NCBI GenBank assembly: GCA_037954665.1 | Contig: JBBMOL010000147.1 | Span: 682,001 to 746,000, forward strand | Reading direction: 5' to 3' | DNA: 64,000 nucleotides | Source: Laguncularia racemosa | Lineage: Eukaryota > Streptophyta > Magnoliopsida > Myrtales > Combretaceae | The notes under the pieces: model-generated | The model's input: only the letters and a program-made list of their open reading frames with translations | The model's database searches: none | Told to the model about the DNA's origin: nothing | Shown: positions 57,175 to 64,000 of the stretch, one piece after another | How the letters are laid out: every line of letters starts with the position of its first letter | How positions within the stretch are numbered: position 1 is the stretch's first letter | Program-made: the position numbers and the translations under genes

Positions 57175-57342
57175 TGATGTGCTCAAAAACAAAATTAAGC
57201 ACATACAAAAACCAATTTGAAAGACAAACAAACAATGTCAATCAAACTAGTCTTAATCTCATGAACAATGGCGTCAATTTCCTATGTTTATAACCAATTC
57301 TTCAATTAGGATGTAATCAATCTTAGATCCAAATATGATGAT
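57175..57342 (-). repeat. Fossil partial LTR end in element D leader
   Basis: This segment resembles the terminal 170 bases of the element D LTR, but is diverged (shared TGATGTGCTCAAAA, a CTAGTCTTAATCTCAT-like stretch). It lies between the two primer-site copies. Confidence 0.55.
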
Positions 57343-57354
57343 GCTCTAATACCA
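57343..57354 (-). promoter_or_regulatory. Element D primer binding site adjoining the 5' LTR
   Basis: The minus strand reads TGGTATTAGAGC, five bases from the LTR end at 57360. Confidence 0.82.
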
Positions 57355-57359
57355 AAAGA

Positions 57360-58335
57360 TGATGTGCTCAAAACCAAGTTCAAGCACAATCAAATGACTC
57401 AAGAAAAACAAGTCTCAAGTCTCATACAAAACCGATCCAAGTGACTAGGAAATTGCATAACCTAATGGAACTTTGATGCAATCTAATGGTTCAAAAGATT
57501 CAATTAACTTCCACTAATGGTCAATTTCACTAATCAACAATAAGAAAAAGATGATTACACGTGAAATGGATGAAAAAGACAAGCTCAAAAATCGTGAACT
57601 CAAACCCTTCCAACCATGCCAATCACGCCAATGCACTAAAGAGCAATTCAATCTCAATGAACAATCAATCTTAAAAGATGATTATTCACGAAAAAAAAAA
57701 CACAAATATGTCCAAGAAAGATCCAAATCTACCCTAGATATGACTCACTAGAGAATAAATGAACATACAACAAAGATGGAATCGATATGACTCACAATTC
57801 CCCTTCATCGCACTCACCACAATTCCAATTCTTAGGTTGAAATTGATAAGAGTTTTGAACTAAGGAAAGAACCCTAATTCCACACGTGAAAGTGTCTCTC
57901 AAACCCTCTCTTAAGCAAGTATTTATACTTGCTACTCCTAGGGTTAAAAAGTGCTCAAAATTACAAGTTTACCACTTTTAAGGTGGCTAACCCTAAATGA
58001 AAGTTACAAAGAAATAAAAGTGTCACAAACCCAAAATACAACCAAAATAGTTCATAAAACAATTACAAGATACAAAATAACATAAGTCTTCATGATCCAA
58101 TGCCTTGGAATAGAAAAACAATCGAAGCGGGTCTTTGATTGTCATCCTGAAAAATGTTTTGTATCCAACGGGAGTTGTAGGACATATTGGCATCCCATGG
58201 ATAATTATATTTGTACCTGTAAGATTATTATCAAATTTTATTAGAAATAAAGACATAAGGTAAAATATGAGCAATTTGGATCATCATCCAAATTGGTTTC
58301 TGAAAAGGTTGACAGTGTCAGAAATTTTCCCATCA
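57360..58335 (-). repeat. 5' LTR of element D
   Basis: 976 bp, very similar to 53362-54361; the TATA palindrome is at 57915-57932. It lacks about 24 bp present near 53905-53930 in the other LTR. Confidence 0.9.
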
Positions 58336-58526
58336 CATCCACATTGTAGCTATTAAAGATTAGATATTAAGATGAAGGATGATCCCCTATGTCAAAGTAT
58401 AATGGAGTAACCAGACAGAACATGAAGCAACCTGGAAACTAAAAGAGGAGATGCGAAGAAGATATTTGGAACTCTTCCTAGATACAGGTAACTTTTGAGG
58501 ACAAGTTTTTATAAGGAGGGGAATAA
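58336..58526 (+). pseudogene. Element C chromodomain remainder and polypurine tract
   Basis: After element D, element C resumes with decayed chromodomain sequence: KVQWSNQTEHEATWKLKEEM-like residues with stops, then RRYLELFLDTGNFEDKF. Chromodomains in Tekay/Del integrases are thought to steer insertion to chromatin marks. The purine tract ATAAGGAGGGGAATAA at 58511-58526 precedes the 3' LTR. Confidence 0.75.
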
Positions 58527-60286
58527 TGTAAAATATAACAGAAAATAAAATAAAATAATGTTTAAAAGGAGGGGCATTAAGGTAATTAGGAATTTTAAGA
58601 TGAGGGCAATTTGGTCTTTTTGAACTCGAGATTTATAAGCCCTCATGTTACCTTAATGTCAATGTTTCCTCTTCATGAAATTTTGAATACTGTATGTCTT
58701 TTAGGAGACTTTGATCACCTTAATTCACAACCCAACGAGGAATGACCCCTGATTTAACATATGTTCAAACATAAATACCTCAAATCAAATCAATGCTCAA
58801 TCCTTTTCTAATGGGGAATCAATTAAAGATGTAGCATGTTGTCAAACCAAGGTTTCTAAATAATTCAACTTGATGCTAAGTTATTGAATCAAAAACATTT
58901 CGGGCAGTGGATTCAAATTAAGACAAATAAGTATTTCGATTTTGTTTGAACTCATTAAATTTAATAGATTTTACGTTAGATTTGAAGTGTGCTAAGAGGA
59001 CCTTTCATATAGTAAGGTACATGGCCATGTACATAGTTATGTTCCTACTCATGTTCTTCTATACGGCCATATACACGACCATGTTATTTAAGAACATTCG
59101 CTAAGTCTTCTATTTTAATTTTATGACAATTCAGAGTCGATATTACTTGCAATAGAGCTTAGGGAAGGAGAAATAGGCAACTAACTCTTAGTTGAACAAT
59201 CTCATGAAGATTAGGTCTTATTGTAAAGTAAAACTAAGAATCAATTACTATTTCTTGACAGGCTTTGAGGAACTTGGTAATTACACACAACTATATCCCA
59301 AAATCACTCTTCTAGGTATGTGTTTATCATGCTTGTTGGTTGTGTTTGCTAGTTATACCAAATGAACGAATTTAACGTAAACTTGGTAAATGCCTTGCTA
59401 GTTGTTTGTGTATAGCTTGGCCTATAGGCCAAAAGTGATAGATCCTTAGGAGGTACCCCGATGATCGATATATGATATTGTCCCTAGTTGAGTTCTATAC
59501 CGAAATGATCTAAGGTAGATTTTAGTGGTATTGGGACTAGAGGTGGCAGTTCTCGATAACAATAGAAAGTTGGGGTTGGAGGTGGTAGTTCCCAACTTAG
59601 GTTTAAAACACTTAAATTAAATAAGAGAGAGAGTGGTAGGGTCATAAGTAGCTCTATGTTGCTTGTTGATTAATATAAAGATAAGTAAGTGATTGATTAT
59701 TAAGTATTTACTGCATTATATACGTGTGTAATTTATATTGTTGTGACATATGAATGTGTTTGGATATTCACATACTGGGCTTAAGCTCAATCCTCTTCTT
59801 TTTCAATTGCAAGTAGGTATGATGAGTACACTGAATATGATGAGTCAGGGAATGAGCACTATTATTATCAAGATGAGGATAATGGACAATGTTATTATCA
59901 CTACAACACGAGTAGCATGGAGAAATAGAATTAGATTATTTGACATTTTGTGGGAAACTTCCTAAACTATTTTAATTTAGTACTTAGACCTAGCGTAATT
60001 GTGTTTTTTTTTTTTTTTTAGCTAGCATGAATTTGGTAATATCTTGAAAGTCTTATTTATGGATTGTTAATTTGAGGTATAATACTTGATTTAATTTAAA
60101 ATTATAAAGTGGTTGAAAATGACTCGCCTGTAAGTCATTTTTTTTATATTATTAGAGTTATTGTTCTTTTAATATATAGTGGAGTTGAACAAATTGAAAA
60201 ATAGGATTAATAGAAGTTTTTGCATATTTATATTCGATAGGGACACATAACGGGCTGTAGTGTTGTCGATTCTAGGGAATTATGTA
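58527..60286 (+). repeat. 3' LTR of element C
   Basis: 1760 bp, TGTAAAATATAACAG...GGGAATTATGTA, clearly homologous to 46600-48504 but with many substitutions and indels. Degenerate ACGGCCAT/ACATGGCC words lie at about 59020-59085. Confidence 0.82.
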
Positions 60287-60351
60287 CTCTCTCTCTCTCT
60301 ACATACACACACATACATACATACATACATACCTGCATATATATATATATA
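60287..60351. repeat. CT / ACAT / TA microsatellites
   Basis: CTCTCTCTCTCT, then CATACATACATACATACATAC, then a TA tract, directly after element C. The first CTCTC is its target duplication. Confidence 0.85.
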
Positions 60352-61074
60352 ATGAACTAATCCAAGCCTGTGGTCAATTCAATAGGCATAAAGATGTGTT
60401 ATTTGTATGGCTAATTTATAGATAATAAATGGTATAGTTGTTGCTTTATGTTATGACATATGTTTGGATTGTGTTTGCATGGCATGTGTATGTATTTGTG
60501 TAACTATATATTGGGTGTTAACTAACCTTTGTAGAAATTTTCTTTTCTTTTTTTTTCAAGGATCATGTGAAATTTCTAATGTGGATTTATACAATGGCTA
60601 TAGCATATTCTTTGGATGATATATATATATATATATAGACCCAAACAAAATAAAAATGTTCAACTGAAACTTTTTTCAGATTATCCTTTTAAAGTGCAGT
60701 GCCTTTTATTCGTTACTTGAAATATCATTTATTTTAATTTCTTTACATATTTTATTTTCAATAATTGAAATCATACAACTTTCAATGCTGGGAAAATTAT
60801 AAACCAAACTCAAGTGGATTGCTTTTCCTTAGTTATTGTTCTTTCCAAACTTGTGAGTGAGATGCTTCCACAGGCCATTCTGGAGGATATGAAAACAGAG
60901 ATTTATGCCTTCTTCTGACAATTGCTCCAAAATAGCACTAATGGAGATGACATAAAAATCTTGTAATTTGCTCAGAAGTTCTCCCACTTTTGCAATTAAA
61001 ATTGAAAACAACCGCGATAGTTGAAATTAAACGACAATCCGTATAACACCCTAATCTTGTCTAGGAGTTGAAAT
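60352..61074. other. No gene seen
   Basis: AT-rich, with a TA tract near 60620-60638. No coding signal on either strand. Confidence 0.4.
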
Positions 61075-61248
61075 GGCCAAATAAACAATAATTTATATGT
61101 GACTTATGCATGCCCAAGTAACTAATGTAAAGGGCCAAATAAACAATAATTTATATGTGACTTATGCATGCCCAAGTAACTAATGTAAAGGGCCAAATAA
61201 ACAATAATCTATGTCAGACTTATGCATGCCCAAGTAACTAATGTGAAA
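61075..61248. repeat. 58-bp tandem repeat, three copies
   Basis: Copies begin GGCCAAATAAACAATAAT at 61075, 61133 and 61191. The first two are nearly identical and the third is diverged. No coding potential. Confidence 0.92.
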
Positions 61249-61439
61249 AGGTGCTCTCTTCAATTAGTTAGGTGTAGATCTAGTTATAGGTTATAATATC
61301 GGTAAATGAATTTCCATCGGGCGATTCTTCCATTTGCGACATAGAATAATGTACATGGTACATTGTTTTTGGGGCAAAGGCGCAACAGCACAATTGAATC
61401 AGCCTGCTATAATATAACATCATGGTTGTTTGCCGAACT

Positions 61440-63288
61440 CAACACATTGGAGGACCATATAGGGTAGGACACCCATGTAGCTAAAGGTCAATTTTCCTCA
61501 TACTTCCTTTTGCAGGTCACAAGAGGCTCTAAAGATTCATGGGAATGAGCAAGCATCCTCAATGGAAAAGACAAGTTATTAAAAGGTGCCATTTGACAAG
61601 TTGGAGATGGTTTAAGAATCAAAGCAGCATCAAATAAATGGATCTTCAAAATCAATGGTCATCGACCAATCTTTAAGCCAAGGATGATAAACCTTAATCT
61701 AATGGTTTTTTATTTTATCGATGAGGAAATGAGATCATGAAGAACAATGAAGTTGAAACAATATTTTGAATATAACTTAGTAAAAGCCATCCAACAGATA
61801 CCATTGTCAATTGTTATTATGAGCGATCATCTTATCTAGCTGCATGACAAAATAGGAATTTGCACCATTTGAACCATCCATAACTTCATTAGGTGTGGTT
61901 CATATCATGTTGACCAAAGTGTGTCCACATCACACCAAATTGATAAATCCATGTGGTCTCGGTTATGGTCTTGCAAATGTCTGGAGGGCATTGAACAATA
62001 CAGTGGCAACTCAAAGCAACCTTAGGAAGAGATAGATTACAAATGATAAGTGTTGTCGTCTATGTTCATGTGAAGAGACCACACAACATGTCAGTTGTGC
62101 TGTGCTTGGAAAAAAGCTATGCCATGTGGTTTGCTACTATAGGTCTACATATAAAGGTGGATAGAATTAGTACTTTAGATGCATGGATAAAGTACTAAGT
62201 GGAAAGTGCAACATGAAATAAAAAGGAATCACAAGAACTGTTTACCAGGATAATTATCGTCATGTGGAACATTTAGAAGGGGCGATGTAATGTTGTCTTC
62301 AATTCTAAGACCCCCAATGTAATTTTTGTAGTGGAAAGTTGTAAACAAGCATTAGCAAATATTACTAAGCTCAACTCAGTCAATTCAATATGCGAGCTCC
62401 AAGACAACACGCAAAGAGGAGTTGACAAGTCGAATAGATTAGCCCAACTACTGTCTTCTTTCAATACACAACATTCATTTGTTTATGCAAATCCTTCACA
62501 AGACAATGTGGTGCCCTATAGTAATTCCCCTTCTCATCCAAATTAGAATCTGTTGGAAAATCCAAGTTCTAGTGTAGCCATCAGATGCAATCAAAACAAG
62601 CTACTAAGGTAGCAAGAAAGTGGTGTGTCGATCAATTATATAAGTGCTATTGGCCAGGTGGAGTAGCAAAATAGAACTACAAAAGAATTGGAGTATCGAG
62701 CACCTTTTTGCGCCAATGTAATAGCTTAAATTAGTTTAGATGGATAGTCCCTCAAGTTGGTTAGATAAAGTTAAATTTTTTATGGTGCTTAGGGAAGTTG
62801 CAATGGGCTTTATAGCCAAAAATCACTGTGAATTTATATGTGGAGGAAGCTCCAATTCATATGAGGCTAATTCACTCGAAACTATGGAGTTTTTAGCAGT
62901 GTTGGATGCAACAAAATACGCCATTTGGAAAGGTTAGAAGTTAGTGACATTTGAAATAGATTGTTCTATTGTTTATAATGCCATTGTTAATCCATCTAAA
63001 GCCCTATGACAATTTCATCCCTTCTTGCATGATTTGGGGAACCTAATGCCATGCTTTGAATCTATTGAATTCAACCAGATCAAGCAAGAAGCAAATTGAG
63101 TAGCTGATTGGGTTGCAACCTAAGCTCATGTTTGAAATTGCCCCTGTGATTGGATGAGTAACCCACCTCTTGATTTAAAGATGATATTCATGTTAGATTA
63201 CTATCATTTTTGTGAATATGATATTTGCAATGCTTTTGGTGCTATCAATATATAATATCATAGTTTCTTTGGCAAAAAAAAAAAAAAA
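61440..63288 (+). pseudogene. LINE (L1-type) relic, 3' part with poly(A)
   Basis: From about 61480 the plus strand reads QVTRGSKDSWE, then LNGKDKLLKGAI, stop, QVGDGLRIKAASNKWIFKIN, the region after RT in plant LINEs. The C-terminal zinc-binding segment follows at about 62040-62100 (CRLC, CEETTQHVSCAV). An RNase H-like domain of the plant LINE type lies at 62740-63120 (ANSLETMEFLAVLDATKYAI, LVTFEIDCSIVYNAIVNP, QEAN, stop, VADWVAT). The relic ends in 15 A at 63274-63288. There are many stops. The 5' part, including RT and endonuclease, is missing. Confidence 0.82.
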
Positions 63289-63802
63289 GCCCCAAAGTTC
63301 CATCTTTTGTTGCTTTCTTTTCTTTAGAAAATGTTCATTGCCTGATATCCTGTCTTGCAAATACAAGGGCGTATTCATGACAAGTAAAGCGAAGGGAACA
63401 CTTCCCAGAAAAGGAAAAATAAATAAAACCAAGTTGAAAGCCAGTTAAAACGTACAGAGACTACTTCTAATGTGAATTACTAACATGACATAGCTCGAAA
63501 CAGCTCTAAATTTCAAAATAACTTATAATAATAGATAAGCGCAAGACAACATTAATTCTATTCCTTCGTGGAAAAGTTAACAAGAAGTGTTCTTCTCCAC
63601 CTTAAAATGACCTCTAATTTCAGATTATAAAACTACTATCAAACAGGTTTTGCGAACCCACAAGATGTACACCATCCCCCTTCCAAACCCTAGCACCTTC
63701 TACCCTTTTAACATAACACTTTTCCTCTTACGATTCACAAGATTGTCGAAAAATCCAAAGGAAAAAGGAAACAGCAAAGAACATTATAAGGAATATGTAA
63801 TG
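63289..63802. other. Probable 3' flank and 3'-UTR of the RAV gene
   Basis: No gene is seen. The part next to 63802 should be transcribed as the 3'-UTR of the RAV-type gene (minus strand); I cannot place its poly(A) site. Confidence 0.4.
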
Positions 63803-64000
63803 CTATAAAGCTTGAACCGCCATCTGTTTCTTATTACACCCTAATGATAGCATTTCCATTTGATCTCTCATTCTCTTATGACCACTACCATAGTGACTCT
63901 CAGAACAACCAGTACCACTATTGATACCAACATCAAATATATTAACTCCAAAGAGTCTAACCATCTGAACCGGCTGATCCCGAACCGATCCAACAACCGA
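63803..64000 (-). CDS. RAV-type AP2/B3 transcription factor, C-terminal 66 codons
   Basis: Read from the right edge, the minus strand is open for 66 codons to a TAG at 63803-63805. It contains QMVRLFGVNIF, then GHKRMRDQMEMLSLGCNKKQ, and ends MAVQAL. The RLFGV motif is the known B3-family repression motif, and the KRMR...KKQ-type C-terminus is characteristic of the RAV subfamily (the RAV1/TEMPRANILLO group). The AP2 and B3 domains would lie to the right of the window. There are no frameshifts or stops, unlike everything else here. RAV proteins are nuclear DNA-binding repressors acting in growth, flowering and stress responses. No start can be given. Confidence 0.85.
   Translation of the reverse strand, partial: SVVGSVRDQPVQMVRLFGVNIFDVGINSGTGCSESHYGSGHKRMRDQMEMLSLGCNKKQMAVQAL

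Larger units (their letters stand above)
53362..58335 (-). mobile_element. Element D: gag-protease Ty3/gypsy derivative nested in element C
   Basis: LTRs at 53362-54361 and 57360-58335 have a perfect target duplication CATCC (53357-53361 and 58336-58340). The minus strand carries two successive primer-site/LTR-end copies, gag with a zinc knuckle, protease, and a short pol tail, but no RT, RNase H or integrase. The LTRs are very similar apart from a deletion of about 24 bp in the right one, so D is much younger than C. Confidence 0.92.
46600..60286 (+). mobile_element. Element C: old Tekay/Del-like chromovirus, containing element D
   Basis: LTRs at 46600-48504 and 58527-60286 are flanked by CTCTT (46595-46599) and CTCTC (60287-60291). 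Order: primer site, gag, zinc knuckles, protease, RT, RNase H, integrase, chromodomain, purine tract. The protein pattern and C-terminal chromodomain fit Tekay/Del-type chromoviruses. Stop codons, mostly TAG, occur every few dozen codons. The two LTRs differ by many substitutions and about 145 bp in length, so this looks like the oldest element here with both LTRs visible. Element D (53362-58335) is inserted in the chromodomain. Confidence 0.88.

Noticed and set aside
60287..60351. Short regularly spaced repeats as a possible CRISPR-like array
   Set aside because: Simple CT, ACAT and TA microsatellites without spacers; the sequence is plant nuclear DNA.

Overview
The window is plant nuclear DNA, most likely from a eudicot. 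It is AT-rich and built almost entirely of transposable elements of plant lineages: Athila, tRNA-Met-primed Ty3/gypsy, Tekay/Del-type chromovirus, plant hAT and plant LINE. Degraded host-gene pieces lie between them. One apparently sound host gene enters at the right edge: the last 66 codons of a RAV-type (AP2/B3) transcription factor at 63803-64000, minus strand. No prokaryotic, organellar or CRISPR features were seen.

Layout, left to right. 1-7022: 5' part of an Athila-lineage retrotransposon on the minus strand (gag, protease, RT, RNase H, integrase, tRNA-Asp primer site, one complete LTR). 7023-7308 and 13385-13960: relic of a Tat-like polyprotein, split by element A (7309-13379, plus strand, duplicated target GGTCT). 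A has lost the RT core, RNase H and part of integrase, and carries a related solo LTR in its gag (9185-10061, target TATTA). 14486-14975 and 21766-24290: a decayed, intron-containing gene resembling plant mobile domain (PMD) proteins, split in frame by element B (14981-21760, minus strand, target CAACG/CAATG). 24590-30044: a degenerate hAT transposon (8-bp target) with a BED/hAT transposase and a captured PPR gene fragment. 30831-31849: a short hAT derivative with a perfect 8-bp target. 33745-36075: a gag-only LTR element (TR-GAG type) with nearly matching LTRs. 36568-39940: element E, a deletion derivative with a 39-bp coding tandem repeat. About 40.0-43.9 kb: possible Tekay-type solo LTR. 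46600-60286: element C, an old stop-riddled Tekay/Del-like chromovirus, with element D (53362-58335, minus strand, gag-protease only) nested in its chromodomain. 61075-61248: 58-bp tandem repeat. About 61.4-63.3 kb: LINE relic ending in poly(A).

The gypsy elements A, B, TR-GAG, D and E look like one broad lineage. They share a tRNA-Met primer site and LTRs that begin TGA or TGAT just after a purine tract, and in A, B and E the C-terminal pol motif lies inside the LTR. Only B keeps a full complement of pol domains, in decayed form; A, D, E and the TR-GAG element would need proteins supplied in trans. The nesting gives a relative history: Tat relic, then A, then its solo LTR; PMD-like gene, then B; C, then D.

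All boundaries were read by eye from repeat ends and target duplications. Statements of identity are visual estimates.
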